NCBI GenBank assembly: GCA_033557465.1
Contig: CM066035.1
Coordinates: forward strand, 896,427,309 to 896,491,308
Reading direction: 5' to 3'
Origin: Ichthyophis bannanicus
Lineage: Eukaryota > Chordata > Amphibia > Gymnophiona > Ichthyophiidae
Length of the DNA stretch: 64,000 bases
In this document: positions 32,940 through 44,613 of the stretch, piece after piece
How positions within the stretch are numbered: the stretch's first letter is position 1
Layout of the letters: the number at the start of each line of letters is the position of its first letter
Made by a program: the position numbers and the translations under genes
Notes under the pieces: model-generated
Told to the model about the DNA's origin: nothing
Databases searched by the model: none
What the model saw: the letters and a program-made list of their open reading frames with translations, nothing else

Positions 32940-35030
32940 ATGAAAACGCCAGCTACTATTCCTAAGAAATGTTCAAACTGTGGCGGTAAAAAACTTATTT
33001 TAGACACTCATAATTGGCGTCTCTCCTGCTTGGGTCCTGACCACTTTCCTCCGGAGTGTCCCTCCTGCAATAGTATTGTGGGAAGAAGTCTTCAGCATCG
33101 AGTTCCCCTCGATACGCGGTCCCCATCCAACTTCAGGGCACCGACCACTTCTTCTACACGGGATCAGGTAACCCAAAAACAGTCTGTTAAGACTAGCCAG
33201 TCCTCGAGTGGTAGATCTCATGCACAGCATAGAGATGCCTCTGGCCTTGCCCTTGAGAACACACTGGCTTTAAAACCCCGGTGGGAGTCTTCGGCCTCCA
33301 AAGCCTGGGTGGGGTTTCAGGTTGTTCCTGAGGTTCACCCCTCACAGAACATACCTGAGCCATGCTCGGTGGTGGCATCCACTTCGAGCGGTACCGATAC
33401 CCTGGCATTGGCAATGGTGTTGGATGAAACATTCCTCACCAAGGATCGTAGTCTGGTGGCGTCGGTACCTACGGGGCCGTTGGATATGCTGCAGACCGAC
33501 CTTCCAGTATCGGTATCGATCCCGGTACTGGTACTAGTACCGACGTTGGTACCCTCCAGATGTGCATCGATAGACTCGCTTCCTTCAATGCCGAGTCTGG
33601 AATCGATCTCCAGTCTGGAGGACTGGGTACCGACTCGCCTTGGTACCGACACCAGATGGTACCGAAGGCACTGTTCCGATGGTCCATGTTCGGCATTGAC
33701 GGTTCTTTCGATACCATTAGAGCCGTCACCGGCTGGCCTTCTTCCACCGGTATTGGATACGGTACCAGAGTCAGTACTGGTATCCTTTTTACCATCATTG
33801 TCGGTACCTTCCATGCTTCTTTCATCAGGCTCGCTTCCCTCGATACCGAGTCTGGAATTGATTCCTGGCATGGACGATATGCTACTGACTGTTGCTGGTC
33901 CCGACCTACGGTACCGGCAACCACCCTCTAAGGATCCCATACTCCACCATTCAGGATCTTATATTCCTAGAAAGTTGGATAGATCCCTGGGTGCCAATGC
34001 TAGTTCTTTAACAGATCTAGCCTGTCCAAAAGGATTTCCCTCTGGGGATTTTTCTTTTCAAACTTTTCTCCTGGATATGGCAAAATCACTTGCCATTTCT
34101 ATACCTGGACAGGATCCTACACAAGGGAATACAGAATCCCTGTATATTCCTGGGACAGCAAAGGAGAACATCATGCTTCCTTTGCATCATTCTTTGCAGG
34201 ATCTCCTTCTACGAATGTGGGAAGCTCCTTTAACGGTACCCCCACCTTCTAGGGCAACTGATCTTCTATATCAGGTGCCCCCCTCTCCAGGTTTTCAAAG
34301 GACTCAACTTCCTCATCATTCCATTGTTGTAGAATCAGCAATGAGGCAGGTTAAGAGTACTAAAAAGCACTCTTTCTATCCGCCAGGTCGTGAGTCTAAG
34401 ACTTTAGATGCCTTTGGACGCCAAACCTTCCAGGCATCCATGCTTTCAGCAAGAATTCTCTCATATATTTTCTATATGGGTTTATCTCTTGAAGAGGTCA
34501 CAAAGAAATTACTATTTTTGACTCCTTTTCTTCAAGAGCCCAAACGTGCAGACTATTCCTTACTGGTTAGTCATGCTCAAAATATCTCTAGGTTCCTTAC
34601 TCGTGCTTCCCTAGACTCCTTTGAGTCTGTTAGCAGAACCTCTGCTATAGCTATAGGGGCACGACGTAAAGCCTGGCTCCAGGTTTCAGACTTGGACAAA
34701 TGGGCACAAGAAAGACTGGGAAATACTCCTTGCACTGGAGAAAATCTCTTTAACAAGGAGTCTTTACTCCAAGTTGCTCAGTTAACCACTGACATTCCTG
34801 TTTCCAGAGGCTGTTCTACGCCTTCCTCTTTCCCAGTTGGTAGGAAATGTCCTACCAAACTTTCTTCCCCTAGGGGGAAAAAGTTTTATCCATCTTCTGC
34901 CCATCATACAGATGTTCCCAAACAGGGGAAACGTCGCCCTGGTCTGAAGAAACCACAACCTCAACAGGGTCAGCAAACCCAGCAGTCACAGGGTTTCAAA
35001 TCATCATTACCTCTCTTGGTTGGTGGTTAG
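32940..35030 (+). CDS. DIRS gag-like protein, intact 696 codons
   Basis: This is the structural/nucleic-acid-binding ORF1 product of a DIRS element, expected to package element RNA. Residues 11-44 hold a zinc-finger-like array (KCSNCGG ... LSCLGPDH ... CPSC). Residues ~130-330 are a low-complexity Ser/Pro/Val/Leu linker encoded by DNA full of GGTACC motifs. Residues ~440-620 form the conserved helical core (for example DAFGRQTFQASMLSARI, then SRTSAIAIGARRKAWLQ and CTGENLFNKESLL). The C-terminus is basic and Gln-rich (KRRPGLKKPQPQQGQQ). The ATG at 32,940 aligns with the gag starts of elements C (54,627) and D (60,385). No stop interrupts the frame, although the downstream pol is ruined. Long minus-strand and other-frame ORFs at 33.3-33.9 kb are shadows. 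Confidence 0.85.
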   Translation: MKTPATIPKKCSNCGGKKLILDTHNWRLSCLGPDHFPPECPSCNSIVGRSLQHRVPLDTRSPSNFRAPTTSSTRDQVTQKQSVKTSQSSSGRSHAQHRDASGLALENTLALKPRWESSASKAWVGFQVVPEVHPSQNIPEPCSVVASTSSGTDTLALAMVLDETFLTKDRSLVASVPTGPLDMLQTDLPVSVSIPVLVLVPTLVPSRCASIDSLPSMPSLESISSLEDWVPTRLGTDTRWYRRHCSDGPCSALTVLSIPLEPSPAGLLPPVLDTVPESVLVSFLPSLSVPSMLLSSGSLPSIPSLELIPGMDDMLLTVAGPDLRYRQPPSKDPILHHSGSYIPRKLDRSLGANASSLTDLACPKGFPSGDFSFQTFLLDMAKSLAISIPGQDPTQGNTESLYIPGTAKENIMLPLHHSLQDLLLRMWEAPLTVPPPSRATDLLYQVPPSPGFQRTQLPHHSIVVESAMRQVKSTKKHSFYPPGRESKTLDAFGRQTFQASMLSARILSYIFYMGLSLEEVTKKLLFLTPFLQEPKRADYSLLVSHAQNISRFLTRASLDSFESVSRTSAIAIGARRKAWLQVSDLDKWAQERLGNTPCTGENLFNKESLLQVAQLTTDIPVSRGCSTPSSFPVGRKCPTKLSSPRGKKFYPSSAHHTDVPKQGKRRPGLKKPQPQQGQQTQQSQGFKSSLPLLVGG

Positions 35031-35103
35031 AGTGGCAATCTGCTTCTTTTCACTTGAAGTATCTGCACTAATTTTATCCTAACCTTTTCTAGATATCTCT
35101 TCA

Positions 35104-35800
35104 CGAGACATTTATTTATTTAACAAGATTTATATACCGTCTTTCTACAAGTCAAGACGGTTTACATATAACAATTGGCAGTGTGTTTAAACTGTTTACA
35201 AGCAACAGGTAACAGGTATACAATGAATATGAACGAAACTACAATGAATATGAAAGAGAACTAATTACAATAAGCAGAGATTAACTATTTACATAGGAAT
35301 TTACAAGGAAAAACACTAGGCTATAAGATATGATTTGAGAGGCCAAATGTAGGGAGGAGAGCGTATAGGGGTTAGTTACTAAGGTGGAAGGGAGAAATGT
35401 TCAAGGAAGAGAGAGGTTTTTAATTTCTTCCTGAACTCAGAGTGGGTGGAACAGTTCCGCAGGTTGTGGGGAAGGGTATTCCATAAGGATGGGGCATAGA
35501 GTGAGAAATCCCTGTTAGTAATTTGCTTGCAATATTTTTTAGATGTAGGGATGGTGAGAAGATTTTTAGTAATAGAGCGGTGTGTTCTTGAGTTTGTGGA
35601 GGAGGAAAGGAGAGAAGAGAGGCATGGAGCTGATTCATTGGTTATGATTTTATGAATAAGAGTTATCACCTTGAATTTAACTCTATATTGAACAGGGAGC
35701 CAGTGGAGATCGTAGAGAACTGGAGTAATGTGGGATCGTCTGGGGTTGTTGGTTATAAGCCGTGCTAGGGTATTTTGGGCTAGTGGTGTTGACATCTTTT
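35104..35800 (-). mobile_element. L2-group LINE 3-prime fragment inside DIRS element B
   Basis: On the minus strand the frame encodes the L2 RT C-terminal block: LAQNTLARLITNNPRRSHIT, then LHWLPVQYRVKFK, LYAPSLWNTLPHNLR and FRKKLKTSLF. It is followed by a 3-prime tail (plus: TTTATTTATTTAACAAG, TATATACCGTC). It is inserted just after the gag stop of the DIRS element, so it postdates that element. Confidence 0.82.
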
Positions 35801-37099
35801 CTTTTACTCTAAGAGTCTTTATGGTGATCATGCCCATACTTAACAGGTTTCTCTTCCTCTTTGGGGAAACAAGAAGTGACAACTATCAATAAGACAGTTT
35901 TTTTTTTTCCCTGTACTGGCATGTATCATCTTACTTGTCAGAGACTTCCTTCAACTCTGTCTTACCTCCCTTTTACTACAACATTCGGTTTGTAAGAGTG
36001 GCTCTCTTACACTGGTAAGCCCCTATGGTCCTCTACCTATTCCACAGGGGGATTCTCCCTTCCAGAGTTGTCTCCCCCTTTATTACCTTAGGGCAGCTCA
36101 TCAGACAATAGGAAGTTCTACCATGTCTGTTTCTTTTCCCAATCTAAAAAAGGAGGAGAAAAGAAATTTTCTTCCGCTGCCCTGGTAGTTGCTGCAGATA
36201 CAGCAATTCCTAGTGGTTAAGCCACTGGTTCTGTTCACCACACAACCAGGGTTTCACCTCCACTAGCAATCCTCCTAGCCTCAGTGCTAAACCCCAAACA
36301 GGTTATTAACCGTGTTTGGAAACCCTGTTATCACAGACTGGTTGGTTAACTCCTATTCTCTGCCCCTTGTCCTTGGCAGAATAGTTAAGTTCCCACTGGC
36401 TTTAAACAGTCAATTTTTTCTTCTAACCAACCTGCAGTATGCTCTCTGCAACTCTACAGAGTAGCTTTGCATTATGGGCCCTTGCTAGAGAGCATTAGTA
36501 TTCTGCCTAGCAGATGACCCTAGATGGTTAGGAGGGGTTCCCACAGTCATGTTCTCATGGCTGGTAGGTGTTCCCTACCCTTACCATCTCATCTAAAATC
36601 TCTTTTGAGACATAAGACACAGGCCTTTCATCAGTTGAAAACCTAAAGAATGGCCAATTACCTGGCTTGGTCCATATCTCCTTTGGACTCTCACCAGAGA
36701 GAGTTTTCTTTCAGTGGCGGCTCAAGGACGCCTGATACCTATCTTGCCCTTATAGGCAGGTCACCATGGTATCTTATTCCACTGGCGCCCTCCATCCAAT
36801 CACCATACTGCAGTTCTGGAGAGATCTGGACTTGCTGCCTGCAGACTGAAGTTATCCTCTGCATTTTTCACGTAGGCCATCCTGGTTATTCAACAGCTCA
36901 ATTTCTGAAAGGAATCTAGATTCCTTCTTGTCAGGGAAACCATTCCTCTGACTCTGTCATAACCAGGGACAGAAGATTCTCTGTGCATCTTTTCAAGCAG
37001 GTATCACCCTTCTTGCTATTGAATATTTCTCTCCCCCCATATTCCTAGGGGGATCTAGTTCTATAGCCATCTCTCCATCCACATACCTGGATACATGTG

Positions 37100-37560
37100 T
37101 CTATATGCCTACATATTCATATATATATTCATATCCATATTCATATATATATTCATATCCATATTCATATATATATATAAAATGCAATGTGTGCCTTCGA
37201 GTCAGTCCTGACTCCTGGCGACCCAGAAACTCCTGGGTTTTCTTGGCAGTGTCACTGGAAGAAGATTGCCAGGCCTTTCTTCTGAGGCAATGGAGGGTTA
37301 AGTGACTTTCCCACTAGCACTCCTTGTGGCCTTGGGCATCGAACCCTAGTTGCTTGGTTACCAAGCCAGTGTTCTAACCACTAGGCTACTCCTCCACTCC
37401 CTATCTATATCTATCTATGTGTATCTTCTGCCCATACATATCTCTCCATATATATATGCATATATACCCTATATGTGTATATATTTAAGAATATATCTAT
37501 ATCTCTATATATATCTAGTGAGATATATCTTTTAGGTAGATATGTATCCACATACTTATC
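37100..37560. repeat. AT-rich microsatellites with an embedded SINE
   Basis: (ATATTCATATCC)-type repeats at 37,107-37,178 and TATCTATATC/ATATATATG-type repeats at 37,400-37,560 flank a SINE. Short ORFs rich in Tyr, Ile and Ser across these repeats are artefacts of composition. Confidence 0.85.
37179..37400 (-). mobile_element. tRNA-derived SINE with alternative tail (copy e)
   Basis: On the minus strand the head reads GGAGTAGCCTAGTGGTTAGA (A-box-like), then AGGGTTCGATGCCC (B-box-like), then the body cacttaaccctccattgcc, and it ends with GTCGCCAGGAGTCAGGACTG and ACTCGAAGGCAC. The head and body match copies b, c and d. The tail is different, of the gagtc-type seen also at 10.4 kb. Confidence 0.8.
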
Positions 37561-38405
37561 TATCTGTCTGTTTAGGTTCAGATATCCATACATTTCTATA
37601 TGATCCTGACAGATGGGCACTACCTCTATCAATGCTGTGCCAGCATACTTTAGGGTTCTACACATATAATCACTTCCTGTGGTAATTAACAAACTTTTTC
37701 CTTACCATAACCTTTCAGGGTTAGGTACCTGTGAAGCTCTCCATGTACCTTTTTCTTTCCTAATTGACCCCATTTAGGAAAGACATTGCGGAACTTCAGT
37801 TAATCTAAAGCTTAGCGTTTCCTAAGTCTGTCCTTACTTTCTTATCAGATACAGGGGTCTCCATACCCTTTCTCTCCTACATGGACTAATTCCATTGCCA
37901 GTCCAGATGAGTCAGACTCATTTTTCTTTTGGTCCTAGGATTGTACTGTTCTTGGACCAAAACAGCTTAAGCTTTGTCTAATAGTACCTTCTGCATCTTC
38001 TGCTGAAGCCCTACCTCTTTATACTACCCCAGTTTCCCCTGGGGCTATTTCTCACCCTGAAGGGTTCTGACCTCCACTTGTTTTTTCTACTTGTATTACC
38101 TCTACTCCTCAGTGAGGTACTCCTTGAGGTTTTTCACTGGCTCTTCTAACAGATCCATATGAACCTCAGACTTTTGCAAGGCCAACAAGGGAGGCCCATA
38201 TTACAATATTTTACTACTAAATGCCCTCTATACAGGGTCTTCCTCTATAGAAGTCCTGTTCTAGTCCAGCTGTTCCACAGCACCTTTTCTGTATTCAACT
38301 CCTACCCTCCATCCCCAGGATGCCTGAGGTTCTGGGGAGTAGCATGGCTCTTTCTAGATTCGCAACATGCTAGGACTCCCTCTGGGCATCTCAGCTTGGG
38401 AGTCC

Positions 38406-38502
38406 CCATATGTGAAGACTCATTCCTGCTTGTTCCTGGAGATAGCACAGTTACTTACCTGTAACAGGTGATCTCTGGGAACCGCAGGAATAAGTCTTCA
38501 CA
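38406..38502 (+). repeat. ICR of DIRS element B
   Basis: 38,406-38,444 is the exact complement of the left terminus (32,554-32,592). 38,445-38,502 is the complement of the right terminus (38,722-38,780) with one or two differences. It therefore records the circle junction. Confidence 0.88.
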
Positions 38503-38592
38503 ACCCACCCACCTCCCCTAGGAGTTGCATTTCTCTATCTCTATCTTTCCCTTCCTTGCTCTCTCTCTCTCTTTGCCTCAGCTTTAAAACTT

Positions 38593-38780
38593 AACTGAGG
38601 AGAGGCAGTTGGGAAAGGCGGGAAGGCAGCACGCAGGCGTGTTGGGACGCTTCCAAAAGCGTTCTGATTGGACGCTGGGAAGCGTTCCCACGCAGACTCC
38701 GTCGGTACCGATGTACCCATATGTGAAGACTTATTCCTGCTGTTCCCAGAGATCACCTGTTACAGGTAAGTAACTGTGCT
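38593..38780 (+). repeat. Right inverted terminal repeat of DIRS element B
   Basis: It pairs with the left ITR to 38,753, then extends 27 bases that contain CAG|GTAAGT at 38,763-38,771, a perfect 5-prime splice-site consensus on the sense strand. It carries the CGTCGGTACCGATG palindrome-like block at about 38,699-38,712. Confidence 0.85.
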
Positions 38781-41700
38781 TTGCCTGCTTGCCAAGGATT
38801 TCCCAATATGTTTGACTGAGATGCCTTGTGCTGCTTGTTGGTCACTCTTCCCGGATTTGGCCCCACTTTGTCTGGCCACATGCACGTATACATGACGCAA
38901 ACAAAGTTCATGGATGTTGATTTGGCAAAATTTGCTGAACATGCATACTTAGTTGGATCTGGAACTAACTGAATTTAGTGATTTTTGTTGATTATTGTAG
39001 TTGTATGAAAAGTTCTGCATTTGCCTGTTACAGAGCTTGCAGCTTTTGCTTCATTTAAGTAGGTTCCCCGTCAGTACTGTTCTGTTACACACTATGCTTT
39101 GTGTGCCCTGCTGGGCTCTAGTTCAAGTCTAGGACTTAAAGCAAGAACAGCAAGAATGACTTCCAGTGGAGTTTGCTCTCTGCACACCTTGTACATATCG
39201 CACAGACTGGCTGGTCTTATAAGAATATAGCAACTACCATATTGGGTAAGACTGATGATCCATCATGCCCGGTATCCTCTTTGCAGAAGTGGCAAATCCA
39301 GGTTTCAAATGCCTGTCGGGATCCCATGGCCCTGCCACTATATAAAATCTCTGTCTTGGATTTACTTCTGTGGATCATTTTCTTTACATATACCAATAGT
39401 CTGTGTTTCCCCGTTGCGTATCCATGTGGAATTTCTTTGGAGTGATATAAATTGCTTCAAGACTTTTCGTCTGCTACTACTCCAAGTATGACATTTCCTG
39501 CCGGAAGACAAGCTCCATTTTTCAGTCTTGATACTCTTTTCTCCTGTTCTTGAATTCTAGCTGTGTTTTGAAAAATGACCTACTGTCTGTGTTGTCATAA
39601 CTGGTTGTGACAGTTGGTTGTGGCTGAGGCCTATATGACTTGTCCGCAGCAGGTTGTAGTGGTCCTGTTTTCTCTAGGGTTGCATCTATCCATGCTGGAA
39701 GAAGCAGCTCAGATTGAAAGGCGTACTACAATGATGTAGTTACCTATGCTTGAAATTTGGATTACACCCTCTTCAAAGGCTTTCTTGATGAACATTTTAG
39801 TCCTAAAAACAAATAGGAATGTGCAAGCAAAAAACAATTGTTTCCTGTCGTTTTTGCAGTTTTCGTTTTTATAAATTTTAATTTCAAGGAGATTTTAAGA
39901 GTTGGCTGTGGCTGCTGCCTAAACGAGAACAACCCCCCCCCCCCCCCAAACAAACAGCTGAAAGGTTACTAGAGTTTCCAGGCAAATATAAAACTCAAAT
40001 TTTTATTGTCATGGTCTGGCCTCAAACTGGTGCCCCTTTGGTTGAAAGCTGTTACCTTTTAAGAGGAGCTATTATATCTACTTTGGGGGGGGGGGGGGTG
40101 GTGGCCTGGCTCGAGCCTGAGCCCGCCTTTCCTTAGCTGTGTTTTCTGGTAGTAACGGTTCCTAATTGTGCCAGAGTCTTTGGTTTTGAGCTCCTTGAAA
40201 ACCCCTCCTGGATTTTTTTGCCTTGTGAATCTATTGGCTCCTGCTCTAGAGACTTGCTCCAAAGACTTTTTCTTTTCTTGTGCCATGTTCCTAGTACCTT
40301 AAATTCTGGTAACAGTATCCTGGAACTCTTGTTGAATTCTTGGACTTACAATTCCGAAAGCTTGTGTTAAATTACCAGTTACTGTTATACTATCAGAAGT
40401 TTATCAAGCTTACTCTAGATCCTGGTTGTCCAATTAGTGAACCTGTGAAACCATGTTAAATTCTGTGAAACCATGTCCAAGATTTTAATGGCACAAGAGT
40501 ATAGCATAAGAAAAAAAGTCTTTGGATAAGTCTGTAGAGCAGGAGTTTCAAGAGTCGCAAGGCAAAAATTCCAGGAAGGGTTTTCCATGGCATTCAAGAC
40601 ATGACAAGGGAACTTGGGCGAATCAAGAACCAGGAACTTATATTACTAGAAATACAAGACACAGCTAAGAATAGACTGGCTTAGAGCCAGTACTCCAGGA
40701 AGCATAATAGTAACTTCTGGAAGACCAGTGCCTTTCAACCCGAGGGATACCATCTCCAGGCCAGGCCACGATGACACTGGGGAGCAAAACCCAAAATTTT
40801 GTAGGGTTTTGTTGTTGTGGGTTTTTTTTGTCTTGTTCAGACTTAAAATTGTCTGAAACAACATTAGAAATGTTGCTTATTTTCATGTTTAAAACAAATG
40901 TATATCCCTACTAGAAAAGGGAAGATTTTCAGAGGGTTAGCAAAGAGAGAGGCAAGGTGGCACCTTTATCGAGTTACCAAGGCAGTTTTCAATTAAGTCA
41001 AATGTCAAGCAGTAGAGTAGAAGTCTAAAATCCCTCTTCAACATGGTACGTCTTCCTATGGGAGATCTTTGGCACGAAACAAACACGTGCCCTTGCTGTA
41101 AAGAATTCTAGGCTTTTGGGCTAACCAGCATTTTTGTAGGTAAAGGCTGTGGTATAGCCCCTGAAGAACTGGTGAGTATGAGTAGAAAAAATGAATAATG
41201 AACATTTATTTGCTTAAAGTAATAAACTGAACACATTTATGCCCTTTGACTTGTTCAGCTTCTGTAATTATTTGCGTTATGTTTAGCCATTCAGTATGGA
41301 GTGCATTCTGAGCCGCCAATACCGGGGCTGGACGTGCGGGCTCGATGTCCAACCTGTGCACAGCTCCAAATCCCTATTCTATTGCCAGCACTTCTTGCAC
41401 AAACACAGCGTTTGTGCAGGGAGCATTGTACGTGGGTGGGAGGGGGGTGAAGCTGGGGGGGGGGGAGAGGGAGTGGCCATGTGCTGGGACATACAGAGGC
41501 TATTCAGGTCAGAACTCTGTACGCACCCCAGACCAGGATGTACGTCCGACTTATACCACCCCGATGGTAGAATAAGTGCCAGGCACTGTGCAGTTTGCGG
41601 GTTGCAGCCCCACCTACCCCATGGTGACGCCGGGGGCAGCTCCTGCTGCCCAGTAGAGGCCTTGGGGTCCACTGCAGAGGGTTGGATGGTGGTATGCTGG

Positions 41701-42028
41701 GGCCGCTGTCAGACTGGGCATACTGTGCCTCCGGCAGCATGTGGTAGTGCCGTGGCAACAGGTTGCCAGTGCAGTCATGCCAGCGAGCGTTGTGTTGTGG
41801 GGACAGGCAGCCTTTGAGACGTCCCCCGCAGCAGAATACAGTGCATGTCAGGCAGTCTAGATGCCCAATTCCGTGATCATGGGTGCGTCTAGATTCCACG
41901 GTTGCGGAATCGGGTACAACTTGGCCCTGTCCAAGTTTTCAACGTGTGGATGGCCCAGGCGTGCACCATTTGGAATCGGCCTCCATGTGTACAATACTCA
42001 CTATTTTCCTCTCATTGCTTGCATATCA
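38781..42028. other. 3.2-kb segment, one CR1 relic, no gene
   Basis: 39,219-39,320 (aagaatatagcaactaccat, then gatccatcatgcccggtatc) is an eroded CR1 3-prime end in plus orientation. C and G runs occur at 39,933-39,948 and 40,086-40,099. 41,290-41,920 is GC-rich, with a 173-codon plus ORF and overlapping minus ORFs. None has a domain I recognise, and a G10 run interrupts it, so I do not call a gene. Confidence 0.45.
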
Positions 42029-43240
42029 AATATTTATTTTATTTATTTATTTATTTATTTTATAACTTTTATATACCGCGCTATTTGTTATCAGTGCGGT
42101 TTACATACAACAAGGGTGCACAGTCAGAAGTCTGTTCTGTGCTTACATTGTAACAGAAGTTTAAACTTGGAACATACATTGTAACAGGAGCATAAACTTG
42201 GAGCAACAGGGGAACTAAAAACCTATGTACAAAATATAATTAGCTTTGGATTGTATATACAGGAGGTCTAAGGCGGGTTCAAGATACTTGTGACAGGGTG
42301 CGGTTTGTAGACATTGGCAGGTGGGCGAGTAGAGGTGGGGTGGATGCTTGAGCAAAGTGAAGTAGGAAAATGTGGTGTTTAATTGCCTTACGGAACTGCA
42401 TAAGGCCTTTGATGGATCTAATTTCAGGTGGAAGTTCGTTCCAACATTTTGGGGCATAGAAGGCGAATGTTCTTTTCTTGGTCGTCTGTGTGCACTTGAT
42501 GGATTCTTTGGGGATGATCAAGGTATTGTCAGTTACTGATCTTCTGAGTCTGTTTTTCGGGGTGAGGGTGATAAGGTCACTGAGTGTTGTGGGGGCTAGG
42601 TTGTTGATGATCTTGAAGATGATGAGAAGGATCTTGTATGTTAACCTGCAGTGAATAGGAAGCCAGTGGAGTTCCTTGAGTATCGGGGTAATATGGTCTG
42701 ATCTTGTTAAACCACAGAGAACACGCGCGGCCGCATTCATGGCGAGTTGTAGCGGATTAAGGGTGTTCTTGGGGAGTCCATAAAGAGCCACATTTGCGTA
42801 ATCAAAATGTGGGAGAATGAGGGCCTGGAAGATGGTCCTGAAGTCATTATGAGGTAACATGGGCCTGAGGTGTCTTAGCGTTCTGATTTTATTGTAAACA
42901 GCTCTGGTGGTGTTTCGTATGTGCTCCTTAAAGTTGAAATGCTGGTCAAGAGTAATCCCTAAGTAGCGAATGGAAGGTTTGCTAGGGAGTTCCGCATCTC
43001 TTACTTTTAGGGAGGATGGAGGTGAAAAATCTTTGTTCCTTGAAATGAAGAGAACCTCCGTCTTCTTGAAGTTTATGCGGAGATTTTGAGATAGTAACCA
43101 GTCAGTGATGGCGTTGAAACAGTTGATAAGGGTGGAGAAGTCTGGTTGTTTGATTTTGAATGGTGTAAACAGCAGGACGTCGTCTGCATAGATTAGAGTG
43201 GAGATATAGCCCTGTGTTTGAGCATGGAACTGGGGGGGGG
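42029..43240 (-). mobile_element. L2-group LINE, 3-prime half
   Basis: It begins (minus strand) in the middle of the reverse transcriptase at a G-rich 5-prime break near 43,233-43,250. It ends with a tail seen on plus as TATATACCGCGCTATTTG preceded by ATTTATTTATTT repeats. The tail matches SINE copy c at 52.1 kb and the fragment at 13.5 kb. The 339-codon frame is listed separately. Confidence 0.88.
42279..43240 (-). pseudogene. L2-group reverse transcriptase, C-terminal part, frame open
   Basis: The frame contains the catalytic YADDVLLF near its start (about 43,185), then KTEVLFISRN, RYLGITLDQHFNFKEH, LQLAMNAAARVLCGLTR, HITPILKELHWLPIHCRL and CWNELPPEIRSI, which is the usual order for palm-to-thumb and C-terminal regions of L2-type RTs. 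There is no internal stop over more than 300 codons, so this copy is fairly young. It is 5-prime truncated and lacks the fingers and the endonuclease, so it is not functional. The first ~18 codons of the open frame come from flanking sequence. Confidence 0.85.
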
Positions 43241-43639
43241 GGAGGGGTTGGGAGAGAATATCAGACTGCTGTGTTTTCTCTTGGGTTCTCACTGCCATGT
43301 GTTTGGGGTGCTACTCTTTCTCCAAACTAAGCCTGAACTGTGGTCTCCATTGCTGGTGAAATCTGGCCTTTGACCCCCCTCTCCACAGCAGCCTTGCTCC
43401 TCTTTCACTTTTCTGTTAGCAGCAGGATGAGGAAAGCAAGCCTTTCCCCCTACTGTTAGTCTCTTCAGGATCTTGGAGCTTTGCCATCTTGCAGACTGGC
43501 ACTGTTGCGTATCTTTGGTTTTCTGTTGCAGTATGTAAGGCTTCTTTTCTCGCTCACACATGCTTAAAACAGCCTTTCATAGCCGAGAAGTGGGATCTCT
43601 GAAGGTGTGTTGGTGCGAATTTGAATGACCAGCACAGAT
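43241..43639. other. Spacer between two oppositely oriented LINEs
   Basis: No feature was recognised. A 90-codon minus frame (43,289-43,561) has no known domain. Confidence 0.35.
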
Positions 43640-43649
43640 TCACACTCTT

Positions 43650-44555
43650 GTAGATCACATTGAAGAGCGACAGCCCGACATAATATGCATCACAGAAACA
43701 TGGCTCAACCCGACTGACAATGTACTACTCAACCAACTAGTACCGGACAACTACTCAGCATACAACTGCCCGCGCACCCACAAGTGTGGAGGAGGAGTTT
43801 TGATAATAGCAAAAACGAAACTAAAGTTCAAGACACAGAGCCTCACCGATACACAGCAATGCAACACAATTAGCATCAAGAACAAGAGCATTGCAATCTG
43901 CCTAACCTACAGAGAGCGCCCAGAGCTCCACCCGACGAACTAGCCTTCACACTCGAAGAAGCCTGCGCCATAACAACAAACAACAAACCAGTGCTGCTAA
44001 TCGGAGACTTTAACCTCAAGTCCACAAATGTAAAAGACGCAGAGGCCTTCCTTCAAGCAATGTCCTCACTTCAATTCACACAGATAATCAATGCACCAAC
44101 ACACAGACATGGATCATCCCCAGACCTCATATTCGCATCCAATTACCTAACATCAAAAGACCTGATCTCTCCACCCACCATTACCCCAGTGCCATGGTCT
44201 GACCACTACCTAATCGAGACAAGGCTGCGGTCACAAGAGGACCAGACAAACGAAAGAGCTAACATCTCACACACACAAAGACGATTCAAGAGTTTCGACA
44301 AGGACGAATTCATACAGGACACAATACAACACCTGAACCCTACCACAGACGACCTGGAGGAACAAGTTTCCAGCTGGAACAGCATTTTAGCCAACGCCGC
44401 CAAACCATCTGATGGCGGGACCAAGAAACAACACCACAACAAGAGACAAAACCATGGTACTCAGCAAAAATACGACAGGAAAAGAGGGAACTCAGGAAGA
44501 TTGAACGGAGATGGAGAAAAAACAAGGCAACTGTCGACCAGCATCTTTATCTAAC
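43650..44555 (+). pseudogene. L2-group endonuclease domain with two frameshifts
   Basis: The first frame reads ERQPDIICITETWLNP (catalytic Glu in ITETW), then GGGVLIIAK. After a shift near 43,910 the frame from about 43,925 reads KPVLLIGDFNLKSTN, HRHGSSPDLIFAS and VPWSDHYLIETRL, giving the GDFN and SDH motifs of apurinic endonucleases. A second shift near 44,415 puts the following linker (PWYSAKIRQEKRELRKIERR) in the frame of the RT ORF. Confidence 0.82.
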
Positions 44556-44613
44556 AAAGCAAAAGCAATACAATGAACACATCAACCAATCAAAGAAGGA
44601 ATTCCACACAAAC

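Larger units (their letters stand above)
35890..38390 (+). pseudogene. Decayed pol/recombinase region of DIRS element B
   Basis: The position between gag and ICR predicts RT, RNase H and a tyrosine recombinase. No frame is open for long and no catalytic motif is legible. Only the last part (about 38,180-38,330, with ttttgcaaggccaaca and gtattcaactcctacc) can be matched by eye to the recombinase end and following spacer of element C. Decay here is far stronger than in gag. Confidence 0.5.
32554..38780 (+). mobile_element. DIRS-type retrotransposon, family 2 (element B)
   Basis: Left ITR 32,554-32,715 pairs with 38,593-38,753. The ICR at 38,406-38,502 matches the complement of the left end (first ~40 bases, exact) and the right end (rest). 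An intact gag ORF occupies 32,940-35,030. The region that should encode RT, RNase H and tyrosine recombinase (35,890-38,390) is heavily decayed. It carries an L2 fragment (35,104-35,800) and a microsatellite/SINE cluster (37,100-37,560). Near 38,180-38,330 residual similarity to the end of the recombinase gene in element C (57.1-57.3 kb) can still be traced. Confidence 0.88.

Noticed and set aside
33335..33940. 201-codon minus-strand open frame and overlapping 151-codon frame
   Set aside because: These are shadows of the gag linker; the GGTACC-rich DNA lacks stops in several frames.
37105..37692. Tyr/Ile-rich open frames
   Set aside because: Translations of AT-rich microsatellites.
41296..41899. 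173-codon plus and 131-codon minus frames in a GC-rich block
   Set aside because: Interrupted by a G10 run, no domain, no splice-site pair, overlapping frames on both strands; composition explains them.
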